Translations under genes and position numbers: made by a program
Assembly (NCBI GenBank): GCA_020073215.1
Contig: JAIQFO010000007.1
Coordinates: 62,001 to 126,000 of the forward strand
Length of the DNA: 64,000 nucleotides
Reading direction: 5' to 3'
DNA from: Terriglobia bacterium
GTDB taxonomy: Bacteria; Acidobacteriota; Terriglobia; Terriglobales; Acidobacteriaceae
Shown here: piece by piece, positions 36,526 to 44,765 of the stretch
How positions within the stretch are numbered: position 1 is the stretch's first letter
Layout of the letters: the number at the start of each line of letters is the position of its first letter
Notes under the pieces: generated by a model
Seen by the model: only the letters and a program-made list of their open reading frames with translations
Told to the model about the DNA's origin: nothing
Databases searched by the model: none

Positions 36526-37638
36526 ATGCGCGACTCAGAACTGAACATCGGTCAACTCCTAATCATCGGCGTCGACGGAACCGAGATGTCTCCGCGCCTC
36601 GCGTCCATGCTCACGAAGATTCAGCCCGCAGGCGTGATTCTCTTTGCCCGCAACATCACCGGAGCCGAGCAGACGCACACTCTTCTACGCGATTGTCAGA
36701 AGTGCGTTGCCACGCCGCTTTTCACTTGCGTGGATGTTGAAGGCGGCACCGTGGACCGTTTCCGCAATGTGATTGGTGCGGCGCCTTCTCCGGCGGAGGT
36801 TTTTGCCACGGGCAGCCGGGCGCTTTTTCGCAAGCATGGACGCGTGATCGGAGAAAACTGCCGCGCGCTTGGCTTCAATGTGGATTTTGCGCCGGTGCTC
36901 GACTTGGCCTTCGATGCTTCGCGGGCGGTGATGAAATCGCGGACGGTTTCGGACGATCCGAAAAGGGTGGTTGCCTATGCGCGCGAGTTTCTGCGCGGAT
37001 TGGCCGCCGCCGGCGTCCTCGGCTGCGGCAAACACTTCCCCGGACTCGGCGAAGCCACTCTCGACACGCATCATGAACTCCCCAGCGTGGAGAAGCCTCT
37101 GCGCAAGTTGTGGGAGCAAGATTTGGTTCCCTATCGGTCGTTATCGTTGCGCCACGAGTTGCCGATGGTCATGGTCTCGCACGCGGCGTTTCCGGCGGTC
37201 ACGAAAGATCGCACCCCGGCATCGCTCTCGAAAAAGTGGATCACCGACATTCTGCGCAAGAAGATTGGCTACACCGGGCTCATTGTCTCGGACGACATGG
37301 AAATGGGAGCTGTCCTCGAACTTGCGCCCATCGAGCAAAATGTCGTCGAACATATCCGCGCCGGGGGCGATCTTGGCCTGATCTGCCATCACGAAGGTTT
37401 CATTCTGCGCGCCCATGAAGCACTGGTCCGCGAGGCGGAGCGCGACGGCAGGTTTGCCCGCCGCGTGACGGAGTCGGTGCGGCGCGTGCTGGCACTCAAA
37501 TCGAAAAAAGCACGCGGGCGGGGGCGCCCGCGCCACACGCCTTTCACTGCCGCACGAGTCGAGAAGCTGACGCGCCAACTCTGGGAATTCGGCGAAGAGA
37601 TCCGGCTGGCGACACTCGCTCGCGAGGAACGCGCATGA
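36526..37638 (+). CDS. nagZ: Glycoside hydrolase family 3, NagZ-type beta-N-acetylhexosaminidase
   Basis: 370 residues, no signal peptide, consistent with cytoplasmic peptidoglycan recycling: it removes GlcNAc from muropeptides. Motifs: VDVEGGTVDRFR, the KHFPGLGEATLDTHHELP block, and the nucleophile motif VSDDMEMGAVLE. It overlaps anmK by four bases (ATGA), and the two act in one pathway. A GC-rich palindrome in the coding frame near 37512-37532 gives the odd run RGRGRPR in its C-terminal tail. Confidence 0.92.
   Translation: MRDSELNIGQLLIIGVDGTEMSPRLASMLTKIQPAGVILFARNITGAEQTHTLLRDCQKCVATPLFTCVDVEGGTVDRFRNVIGAAPSPAEVFATGSRALFRKHGRVIGENCRALGFNVDFAPVLDLAFDASRAVMKSRTVSDDPKRVVAYAREFLRGLAAAGVLGCGKHFPGLGEATLDTHHELPSVEKPLRKLWEQDLVPYRSLSLRHELPMVMVSHAAFPAVTKDRTPASLSKKWITDILRKKIGYTGLIVSDDMEMGAVLELAPIEQNVVEHIRAGGDLGLICHHEGFILRAHEALVREAERDGRFARRVTESVRRVLALKSKKARGRGRPRHTPFTAARVEKLTRQLWEFGEEIRLATLAREERA
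37512..37532. repeat. GC-rich palindrome inside the nagZ frame
   Basis: CGCGGGCG / CGCCCGCG arms around a short loop, giving the Arg/Gly-rich stretch RGRGRPR. I judge it a member of the same class of GC-rich hairpin repeats as in mutS and anmK, but it is not identical to them. Confidence 0.5.
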
Positions 37639-38834
37639 GCATGATTGTTGCCGGCGTAATGAGCGGCACCTCGGCAGATGGCATCAACGTGGCAGTCGTG
37701 CGGCTGTCGGTCGGCACCGCACGGGCGAGTCGCCCGTCCCCACACGAAAACCAACACCTGGATTTCACGCTTCTTGGTCACGAGGAGTATCCGTTCCCCG
37801 CCCAGGTCCGCCGCGCAATTTTGGCACTGATGAACGCGGAGTTAGCCCGCGTTGCCGACTTGGCTCGCCTGAACTTCCTTCTCGGCGAACTCTATGCGGA
37901 GGCGGTGGCAAAAACGGCGCGTAAGCATCGCGTGAAACTCGATCTGGTCGGCTGTCATGGACAGACGCTGTATCACCAGGGAACAGCAGAGCGATTTCTC
38001 GGGCGCAAATTGGCGGTAACGTGGCAAACGGGCGAAGGCGCCGTGATCGCCGCGCGGCTGGGGGTGCCGGTGGTTTCTGATTTTCGTCCGGCTGACATGG
38101 CGGCGGGAGGCAAGGGAGCGCCGTTAGTTCCCTTTCTCGATTACTTTTTCTATCGTGACCCGCGCGTTGCGCGTATCGCGCAAAACATTGGCGGCATTGC
38201 AAATCTGACGGCCATCCCCGCGGGCGCGTCGCTCGGCCAAGTGGTTGCCTTTGACACCGGCCCCGGCAACATGGTGATCGATGCGCTGATGGAGGAACTG
38301 TACGGACGCCGTTATGACCGCGACGGCAAAGTCGCGGCCTCTGGACGCGTACTGACTGCGGTGATCGCGCGGTTGCTGCGCGCGCCTTTTTTCCGCCAGA
38401 AGCCCCCGCGGACGGCAGGCCGCGAGGAATTTGGCCGCGAATACCTGGCCCGCTTTCTTCAACTCTGCCGCGGCGCCAGCAAGTCCGACGTGGTCGCGAC
38501 GGCAACCGCCCTAACGGCGCGATCGATTGCGGATGCGGTCGAGCGATTCGTAATGCCGCGACTCGCTGCGCGCCGCCAACCGGCGAGCTGCCAAATGATC
38601 GTTTCCGGTGGAGGCGCGAAGAATTCGACGCTGATCGGCTTGTTGCGCGACCAAATGGCGCCCTTGGGGGTCAGTCTACATTTCTCCGATGAATTCGGCC
38701 TGCCGGCGGGAGCCAAGGAAGCCGTCGCCTTCGCGCTGCTCGCGCACGAAACCTGGCATCGGCGGCCCAGCAATGTGCCAGCGGCTACGGGAGCGAAGAG
38801 GGCGGCGATCCTGGGAAAGATTTCGTATGCGTGA
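37635..38834 (+). CDS. anmK: Anhydro-N-acetylmuramic acid kinase
   Basis: 399 residues. Phosphorylates and opens anhydroMurNAc to MurNAc-6-phosphate in wall recycling. Motifs: VMSGTSADGINVAVV (MSGTSxDG), DLVGCHGQTLYHQ, ADMAAGGKGAPLVPF, NIGGIANLT, FDTGPGNMVID. At about residues 30-37 the extra segment RASRPSPH is encoded by the 20-bp repeat shared with mutS. Translationally coupled to nagZ. Confidence 0.94.
   Translation: MSMIVAGVMSGTSADGINVAVVRLSVGTARASRPSPHENQHLDFTLLGHEEYPFPAQVRRAILALMNAELARVADLARLNFLLGELYAEAVAKTARKHRVKLDLVGCHGQTLYHQGTAERFLGRKLAVTWQTGEGAVIAARLGVPVVSDFRPADMAAGGKGAPLVPFLDYFFYRDPRVARIAQNIGGIANLTAIPAGASLGQVVAFDTGPGNMVIDALMEELYGRRYDRDGKVAASGRVLTAVIARLLRAPFFRQKPPRTAGREEFGREYLARFLQLCRGASKSDVVATATALTARSIADAVERFVMPRLAARRQPASCQMIVSGGGAKNSTLIGLLRDQMAPLGVSLHFSDEFGLPAGAKEAVAFALLAHETWHRRPSNVPAATGAKRAAILGKISYA
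37724..37743. repeat. 20-bp repeat inside anmK, identical in mutS
   Basis: GGCGAGTCGCCCGTCCCCAC in frame near the N-terminal loop of AnmK; the copy in mutS is at 33448-33467. Confidence 0.85.
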
Positions 38835-38860
38835 AGCGGCAGCGCGGGAGCCAACGAAAA

Positions 38861-38921
38861 GCAGGTCCTTCCCCTTCGACAAGCTCAGTGTCAGGATGAC
38901 AATTGTTTTCAGGATGACAAT
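38861..38921. repeat. GTCATCCTGAGCG-family repeat, copy 2 (overlaps next gene's 5' end)
   Basis: gcaggtccttccccttcgac... to two successive caggatgacaa units. The family's reverse arm (CAGGTCCTTCCCCTTCG...) runs into the N-terminus of the SBP gene, where its ATG (AGGATGACA) provides candidate start codons. Confidence 0.75.
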
Positions 38922-40437
38922 TTGTTTGGGATTGCTTGGCGGATTGGTGCTGCCCCTCCTCTCCTGCTCCCAACCTCCCGACCCCAATACGCTGGTCATG
39001 CTCATCGAAAGCAGCCCCACGAATCTCGACCCGCGAGTGGGAATCGACGGGCAGTCGGAGCGTATTGACGAACTGCTCTTCGACGCATTGCTGACGCGCG
39101 ACGACCATTTCAATGTTCAGCCTGGCCTGGCGGAACGTTGGGAGATTCCCGATCCGCTCACCTATGTCTTCCATCTGCACCCCGGCGTGACCTTTCACGA
39201 TGGGCGGCCCCTCACTTCGCGCGATGTAAAGTGGACGATCGATTCCATGCTCCAGGGCAAGATTCGAAGCACCAAGACCTCGACCTATAGCCGCTTCGTC
39301 GATCGAATCGAAACGCCCGATCCGTTGACGGTTGTCTTCCATTTGAAACAGCCGTGGGCCGCCTTGCTGTGGAATCTCTCCGAGGGAGCGATTGGGATTG
39401 TGCCCGATGGTTCACTCGATGAAATCACGCGCCAGCCGATCGGAACCGGGCCGTTCAAATTCGTCCGCGCGGAAACCGACAAGGAAGTCATCCTGCAGCG
39501 CAACGATGCGTACTGGGGCGCAATTCCGCATCTGGCCCGCGTACATTTCGCCGTCGTTCCCGATGCCACCACCGAGGCCCTCGAACTGCGAAAAGGCAGC
39601 GCCGACCTCGCCATCAACGCGCCCATGTCTCCCGACACCATCGTCACCCTCGAACGCTACCCGTCGCTCGTTGTTCAGCACGGACCCGGCACCAGGCTGG
39701 CCTATCTGGCATTCAATCTGCGCGACCCTATCCTCAAAGATGTACGGGTTCGCCGAGCCATCGCCTGCGCTCTGGACCGTCGACCCATGATGGAATACCT
39801 GTGGCGCAGCGAGGTCCAGCCTGCCAGCAGCATCCTGCCGCGGCAAAGTTGGGCGTACGACGGGGACGTAACCCGCTACGATTACGATCCCGGCAAGGCA
39901 CGGCAATTGCTCGACGCCGCGGGCTACCCAGCGGTGAACGGCGTCCGCTTTCACCTTATGATGAAGACCTCGACCGACGAAAACACGCGCCTGATGGTCG
40001 CCGTCATGCAACAGCAACTGCGCGAGGTAGGGATTGCGCTCGACATCCGTACTTTCGAATTCGCCACTTTTTTTGCCGACGTCACCAGCGGCGCTTTCCA
40101 GCTCTATTCGCTGCGCTGGATCGGCGGGAACGAAGACCCCGACATTTTTGACGCAGCCTTTCACTCGCGCAACTTCCCTCCCGCAGGCAGGAACCGCAGC
40201 TTCTATTCCAATCCGCGCATCGATACCCTGATCGATCAGGCCAGCCGCGAGACAAATCAGGGTGACCGCAAGCGACTTTATGCTGAACTGCAGCAAATTC
40301 TGGCGCAGGATGTTCCGTCTATAAACCTGTGGTACTTCGACAACGTGTTGGTGCACACGCGCCGTGTCCGGAATGTCCCGCTGAATCCCTCGGGAAATTA
40401 CGATTTTCTGAAGACAGCTGAAATCAGCACCCAATAG
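38896..40437 (+). CDS. ABC-transporter substrate-binding lipoprotein (family 5, oligopeptide type)
   Basis: 513 residues. Lipobox LPLLSC with Cys near residue 24, then the SBP_bac_5 core: SPTNLDPRVGIDGQSERI, LAERWEIPDPLTYVFHLHPGVTFHDG, SRDVKWTIDSML, and the C-terminal domain around VRRAIACALDRRPMMEYLW. The start is uncertain: ATG 38827 overlaps the anmK stop (ATGCGTGA), ATG 38896 and 38914 are within the repeat. I chose 38896 for a normal n-region (MTIVFR). Permease and ATPase genes are absent here. Peptide or muropeptide import is plausible but inferred from nagZ-anmK. Confidence 0.8.
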   Translation: MTIVFRMTICLGLLGGLVLPLLSCSQPPDPNTLVMLIESSPTNLDPRVGIDGQSERIDELLFDALLTRDDHFNVQPGLAERWEIPDPLTYVFHLHPGVTFHDGRPLTSRDVKWTIDSMLQGKIRSTKTSTYSRFVDRIETPDPLTVVFHLKQPWAALLWNLSEGAIGIVPDGSLDEITRQPIGTGPFKFVRAETDKEVILQRNDAYWGAIPHLARVHFAVVPDATTEALELRKGSADLAINAPMSPDTIVTLERYPSLVVQHGPGTRLAYLAFNLRDPILKDVRVRRAIACALDRRPMMEYLWRSEVQPASSILPRQSWAYDGDVTRYDYDPGKARQLLDAAGYPAVNGVRFHLMMKTSTDENTRLMVAVMQQQLREVGIALDIRTFEFATFFADVTSGAFQLYSLRWIGGNEDPDIFDAAFHSRNFPPAGRNRSFYSNPRIDTLIDQASRETNQGDRKRLYAELQQILAQDVPSINLWYFDNVLVHTRRVRNVPLNPSGNYDFLKTAEISTQ

Positions 40438-40502
40438 CCAGTTGCCAGCATCCGGTTTTCAGCGTGATACCATCGAAAATTGAACACACGCTTGAGTGGG
40501 GT

Positions 40503-40537
40503 AGCTATTCCTAAGACCTGACACCTGAGACCTGATC
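40503..40537. repeat. CAGGT/CTGAGACC micro-repeat arm before ymdB
   Basis: The run ccTAAGACCTGACACCTGAGACCTGATC has the same vocabulary as the inverted repeat at 9094-9206. It ends directly at the TTG start codon of the phosphoesterase gene. A CCAGTTGCCAG unit at 40437-40448 resembles the repeat at 63348-63420. Confidence 0.65.
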
Positions 40538-41329
40538 TTGAACATTCTCTTCATCGGCGACATCTTCGGCCGCCCCGGACGTACGATCGTAAAAGATCGC
40601 CTGCCGGAACTGCGCAAACGCTACGCCGTGGATCTGGTCATCGCCAACTGCGAAAATGCCGCGGCTGGGTTTGGCATCACTCCACCTCTGGCAGAAGAGC
40701 TGTTTGACCTGGGCATCGACGTGATGACCACCGGAAATCACGTCTGGGACAAACGCGAGATCATCGAATACTTCCAGATGGCGGATGGCAATCCCCACAG
40801 TCCGGCGCGCCGGTTGTTGCGTCCGGCAAATTTTGCGCAGGGCCTGCCCGGTTGGGGCGTGTACGAAGGCCAGAAGAACGGCGTCGGATATGCCGTCGTG
40901 AATCTTCAGGGACGGGTCTTCATGGGCTCGAGCGACGATCCCTTTCGTTACGCCGATCGCCTTCTGGAGCAGATCCAATCGAAGATCGTGTTCGTGGATT
41001 TCCATGCCGAGGCGAGTTCCGAAAAAATCGCTTTCGGCTGGTATCTTAACGGGCGCGTTACCGCCGTGGTGGGCACGCACACGCACATTCCGACGGCAGA
41101 TGAGATCGTGCTGCCGAAGGGCACTGCTTACATTACCGACGTTGGCATGACCGGGCCCTACGACAGTGTCATTGGCGTGAAGAAAGAATTGGTGATCGAA
41201 AAGTTTCTCAGCGGGATGCCGTCACGCTTCGAGCCGGCCAACGGTGACGTCCGCCTGTGCGCGGTACTGGTGGAATGCGACGACCAAACCGGCCGTGCCA
41301 CAAGGATGGAACGGCTGATGCTGCGCTAA
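40538..41329 (+). CDS. YmdB-family (TIGR00282-type) metallophosphoesterase
   Basis: 263 residues with the complete family set: GDIFGRPGRTIVKD, ANCENAAAGFGIT, TTGNHVWDKREI, VDFHAEASSEKIAFGW, GTHTHIPTADE. Family members hydrolyse 2',3'-cyclic nucleotides and affect RNase Y and biofilm in Bacillus. The start is a TTG immediately after a repeat arm, with no ribosome-binding site beyond weak GAGA. Confidence 0.9.
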   Translation: MNILFIGDIFGRPGRTIVKDRLPELRKRYAVDLVIANCENAAAGFGITPPLAEELFDLGIDVMTTGNHVWDKREIIEYFQMADGNPHSPARRLLRPANFAQGLPGWGVYEGQKNGVGYAVVNLQGRVFMGSSDDPFRYADRLLEQIQSKIVFVDFHAEASSEKIAFGWYLNGRVTAVVGTHTHIPTADEIVLPKGTAYITDVGMTGPYDSVIGVKKELVIEKFLSGMPSRFEPANGDVRLCAVLVECDDQTGRATRMERLMLR

Positions 41330-41340
41330 GATTGGCTGGA

Positions 41341-41634
41341 ATGACAACTGCCCGACTCATCATCGGAGTCCTTGCCTTTGTGTGCGTGCCGGTTTGTGGC
41401 ATTGCTTCAAGTCTCGTAAGTTTCGAGATGGTGGAGAAGGTGAACGAGCAGCTCCCGAAAGACCAACAGTTCGCACTACTCTGGTGGTACTGGCCCAAGA
41501 CTCAACGGCTATGGCGGGAATACAAGATGCTGTATCCGGACGGAAGCCTTCTTAGGAGACTGCGCATTTTGGGGGCCTTGATGTTCGTCTGCCTTTTCAC
41601 CTGTGTTTGGGCCTTTGGATTTTTTGCGCGGTAA
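41341..41634 (+). CDS. Small membrane protein of unknown function
   Basis: 97 residues. Two hydrophobic helices (about 5-27 and 75-95) flank a polar middle containing WWYWPKTQRLWREYKMLYPDGS. The ATG at 41341 starts 11 bases after the phosphoesterase stop, so they share a transcript. No family recognised. Confidence 0.6.
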   Translation: MTTARLIIGVLAFVCVPVCGIASSLVSFEMVEKVNEQLPKDQQFALLWWYWPKTQRLWREYKMLYPDGSLLRRLRILGALMFVCLFTCVWAFGFFAR

Positions 41635-41762
41635 CACTTCCCTGAGAACTCGCTATTCGGCGAAGAAGCCGAGGAACTTTCTGCCCGTGCAAACCTGGCC
41701 CGGTTACGACCGTCGTTCCCTTTCGAGTATTTCTCTTGCAAGACATGGCCAGCCGGGCATTC

Positions 41763-41768
41763 TATAGT
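41763..41768 (+). promoter_or_regulatory. Candidate -10 box for the secretin gene (leaderless)
   Basis: TATAGT, then seven bases to the ATG at 41776. The best -35 look-alike, TTGCAA at 41736, is 21 bases away, longer than usual. No ribosome-binding site is visible, so a leaderless transcript is possible. Confidence 0.35.
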
Positions 41769-41775
41769 ACCTAAT

Positions 41776-43623
41776 ATGCGATGGCTGCCAGCAGGAATTG
41801 GCTTGTTGCTGGCCGGAGTGTGTCTAGCCGCAGACACTCCGGTGGCCGCCCCATCGCTCTGCTCCGATTCCGGGGGTGCGCCCCCCTGTCACGGTCCGGC
41901 CAAGGATCTGAAGGCTGCCCGTCAGGCTTTCGCGCGCGGCCTGAAGCTTGAGAAATCGCACGCCGACAATTTCCAAAATCTCGACCAGGCCTTTTACGAA
42001 TTTGAGGAAGCCGCTCGCCTGGTCCCGCAAAACGTAGAGTACCTCACCGCCCGTGAGATTACGCGGCAACGCCTGGCCGGCCTGCACCTGGAACGCGGAA
42101 ACAGCGACCTCCTCGCCGGTCGCCAAGTCGAGGCGCTGGCGGAGTTTCGAACCGCGCTGAATCTCGATCCACAGAACGAATTCGCCGAGCAGCGCATACT
42201 CGACGCCCTGGGACCCGCGCCCGTGCACGCCGCCGGCCCCGCGCAAGTGGTCGCCAGCGCCGACGCGCTCATCGCTAAACCGATCGACGCGCGCCATGAC
42301 ATCCACTACCGCGGTGATTCGCGGGGTCTGGCCACCGCGGTTGCCTCGAGCTATGGGCTGACGGTAGTCTTCGACGACAACTTCCCCAGCCGCCGCGTGC
42401 GATTCGATATTGAGAACGCTGATTTCGCAACCGCCATGCAGGCCGCCTCCGCAGTCACGAAGAGTTTCAGCGTGGCGCTGGAAGACACTGTGCTTTTTGC
42501 CTGCGCAGACACTCCGGACAACCACCGCCTCTACGACCGCTTGGGCATGCGCTCCTTTTACATCTCTGCCGGGAGTCCGCAGGAGCTAAACGAATTGGTG
42601 AACTCGCTGCGCACGCTCTTCGAATTCAAGTTCGTGAGCCTCAACGCCGCCTCGAGCACGATCACGGTGCGCGGACCGCAGGCGGTGCTGGAAGCCGCAA
42701 CCCAGTTTCTCGGACAGCTGAATAGCCCCCGGCCGGAAGTCATGCTCGACCTGAAAGTCTTCCAGGTAAGCCACACCTACGCTCGGAACATCGGGCTGCA
42801 CATCCCCAATCAATTCCATCTTTTCAACATTCCCGCGGCCGCGCTTACCGCTCTCGGCGGACAAAACATCCAGGACCTGATCAACCAGCTGATTTCCTCC
42901 GGCGGCATCAATCAAGCCGGCAACCAGTCCATCGCCGCCCTGCTGGCTCAGCTGCAAGGCCAGCAGAACTCGATCTTCAGCCAGCCGCTCGCCACCTTCG
43001 GCGGAGGCCTCACCTTCATGGGGCTTAGCCTCGATCAGTTGGCCGCCGCGCTTTCCATGAATGAAAGTTCCGTTCGCCAGCTCGATCACGTCCAGTTGCG
43101 CGCTTCCCAGGAGAAAGAAGCCACGTTTAAGCTGGGATCGCGCTATCCCATCCTCAACGCCAGCTTCGCTCCGATTTTCAATAATGCCGCGATCTCCCAG
43201 GTCATCGGGAATCAATCGTTCGCCGCGCCCTTCCCGTCGGTCAGTTATGAGGACATCGGACTTAACATCAAGGCGAAACCGCTGGTGCACGGCAATTCCG
43301 ACGTGGCCCTGGACCTGGAGATCCAATTCCGCACCCTGAAAGCCGCCAGCGTCAATGGCATTCCCGTCATTGCCAACCGTGAGTACAAAGGAGGAATCCT
43401 GCTCAAGGAAGGGGAACCGGCGGCGGTGGCGGGAATGATTACCCGGTCCGATCAGAAGAGTCTGAGCGGACTGCCTGTGTTCTCCAGAATCCCGGGTCTC
43501 GGCCACCTCACCTCGCAAACCTCCAAACAAGAAGAGGACGATGAGTTGCTCATCCTGATCACGCCCTACGTCGTCAGCAGCCCGGAGCGCACCGATGCGC
43601 CGGAAATCTGGATGGGAAAATAA
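41776..43623 (+). CDS. Outer-membrane secretin (type II/III secretion or type IV pilus type)
   Basis: 615 residues: signal peptide (about 1-19), TPR-like region (about 45-140; LVPQNVEYLTAREITRQRL...), a STN/N0-like domain (RGLATAVASSYGLTVVFDDN), an N1-type domain (FKFVSLNAASSTITVRGPQ), then the secretin channel (RPEVMLDLKVFQVSHTYARN ... GLNIKAKPLVHGNSDVALDLEIQFR ... LLKEGEPAAVAGMITRSDQ) and a closing FSRIPGLGHL block. It stands alone: no GspE, pilB or pilM nearby. A prepilin peptidase lies 18 kb away. Confidence 0.88.
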   Translation: MRWLPAGIGLLLAGVCLAADTPVAAPSLCSDSGGAPPCHGPAKDLKAARQAFARGLKLEKSHADNFQNLDQAFYEFEEAARLVPQNVEYLTAREITRQRLAGLHLERGNSDLLAGRQVEALAEFRTALNLDPQNEFAEQRILDALGPAPVHAAGPAQVVASADALIAKPIDARHDIHYRGDSRGLATAVASSYGLTVVFDDNFPSRRVRFDIENADFATAMQAASAVTKSFSVALEDTVLFACADTPDNHRLYDRLGMRSFYISAGSPQELNELVNSLRTLFEFKFVSLNAASSTITVRGPQAVLEAATQFLGQLNSPRPEVMLDLKVFQVSHTYARNIGLHIPNQFHLFNIPAAALTALGGQNIQDLINQLISSGGINQAGNQSIAALLAQLQGQQNSIFSQPLATFGGGLTFMGLSLDQLAAALSMNESSVRQLDHVQLRASQEKEATFKLGSRYPILNASFAPIFNNAAISQVIGNQSFAAPFPSVSYEDIGLNIKAKPLVHGNSDVALDLEIQFRTLKAASVNGIPVIANREYKGGILLKEGEPAAVAGMITRSDQKSLSGLPVFSRIPGLGHLTSQTSKQEEDDELLILITPYVVSSPERTDAPEIWMGK

Positions 43624-43640
43624 ATCAGGTGAGCAGATTG

Positions 43641-43673
43641 TTGTCATCCTTCGCGAAGCGAAGGACCTGCTGT
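43641..43673. repeat. GTCATCCTGAGCG-family repeat, copy 3
   Basis: TTGTCATCCTTCGCGAAGCGAAGGACCTGCTG-type arm between the convergent secretin and DsbA-like genes. It has an internal short dyad TTCGCGAA. Copy 4 is at 44706-44732. Confidence 0.75.
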
Positions 43674-43724
43674 CGCGGGCGTTGAGAGGAAGGCAGCTCT
43701 TTCGCTAAGGACAACACAGCAATC

Positions 43725-44660
43725 TTACTTGTCGGCCTTTTCCTGGTTTGCCTGGAACTCCACAATCTTCCTCAAAAGGTCAACCGGCGCGGCTCCCGGT
43801 AAGGCACGTCCGTTGATGAACACCGTCGGCGTGCTATTCACGCCCAGCGATTTTCCCAGCGCGACGGAAGCCTCGACCCTCGCTTTCGTATCCGGCTTGA
43901 CGGCGCAGGCGGCAACCTCGTCCCCATTCGCGCCCGACGCGGTCGCGATGGCCTTCAGCTTTTCACCGGCGTTGGCCTCCGTAATATTGGCCTGCTCTTC
44001 AAACGTCTTCTGGATAAATTTCCACACCGCATCATTCCCGCCGCGTCCGACGCAATCGACATACGCCGCCCCTTTCTCCGCCCAGTTATGCAGGGGCAGC
44101 GGGAAATTCTGGAACACGAAGTGGACCTCGGGCTCGAGCGCCAGCAACTGTTCAATCGCCGGGGCCGCTTTTGCGCAATGCGGGCACTGCATATCGCTAA
44201 ACTCGACCACGGTCACCACCGCCTTCGCCGGCCCCTTCGCTGGTCCGCTTACACCTTTTTCCAGCTTGGCGCGAGTCTCGTCAAATGGCTTCGCACCGAA
44301 GGGCAGCACGTCGCCCGTAATCGCATGCTTGCCGTCCGAGCTAACCAACAATCGATTCGCATTCGGCCCCTGCTGGTTAGTGATAACCACCGCCACCTCG
44401 GCCAACCCTGGGATCTCGGAGGGACGAATCTCGTTCACCTTCCACGTGATGGTGGGATCGTAGCCGAACATCTGGAACAGAAACGAGTTGACCGTGTCTT
44501 CACTAGGTAGAACCGTCGTGCCCGCGGCGGCCGGTGCGATCGCCGCGTCCTTGGCGGTTGATTTTGCGGGGTGAGCCGCCGGGTGAACAGGTTTGGTTTG
44601 GGCGGCGGCGATGCCAGACAACAGAAGGGTGGCGAGCCATGTGCGATGCATGCGTGTCAT
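43725..44660 (-). CDS. Secreted DsbA-like thioredoxin-fold protein
   Basis: 311 residues. Signal peptide (about 1-21), an Ala/Pro linker, an N-terminal domain of unknown fold (about 50-145), then a thioredoxin fold with CPHC (VVEFSDMQCPHCAKAAP) and the cis-Pro region STPTVFINGRALPGAAP. It probably acts in periplasmic disulphide exchange (DsbA/BdbD-like). The same-strand NAD synthetase gene is 105 bases upstream, with a REP-family hairpin in the gap. Confidence 0.85.
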   Translation of the reverse strand: MTRMHRTWLATLLLSGIAAAQTKPVHPAAHPAKSTAKDAAIAPAAAGTTVLPSEDTVNSFLFQMFGYDPTITWKVNEIRPSEIPGLAEVAVVITNQQGPNANRLLVSSDGKHAITGDVLPFGAKPFDETRAKLEKGVSGPAKGPAKAVVTVVEFSDMQCPHCAKAAPAIEQLLALEPEVHFVFQNFPLPLHNWAEKGAAYVDCVGRGGNDAVWKFIQKTFEEQANITEANAGEKLKAIATASGANGDEVAACAVKPDTKARVEASVALGKSLGVNSTPTVFINGRALPGAAPVDLLRKIVEFQANQEKADK

Positions 44661-44705
44661 AGTGTGGGATCGACCGGAATTCGATTGTTACAAAAACCGC
44701 GGAAG

Positions 44706-44732
44706 TTGTCATTCTTCACCTCAGGATGACAA
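44706..44732. repeat. GTCATCCTGAGCG-family repeat, copy 4 (short hairpin)
   Basis: TTGTCATTCTTCACCTCAGGATGACAA forms a small dyad (TTGTCATTC/AGGATGACAA) between the DsbA-like and nadE genes. Confidence 0.7.
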
Positions 44733-44765
44733 CCAATAGAAAGATGAGAGTCGCAGGAACTGCTC

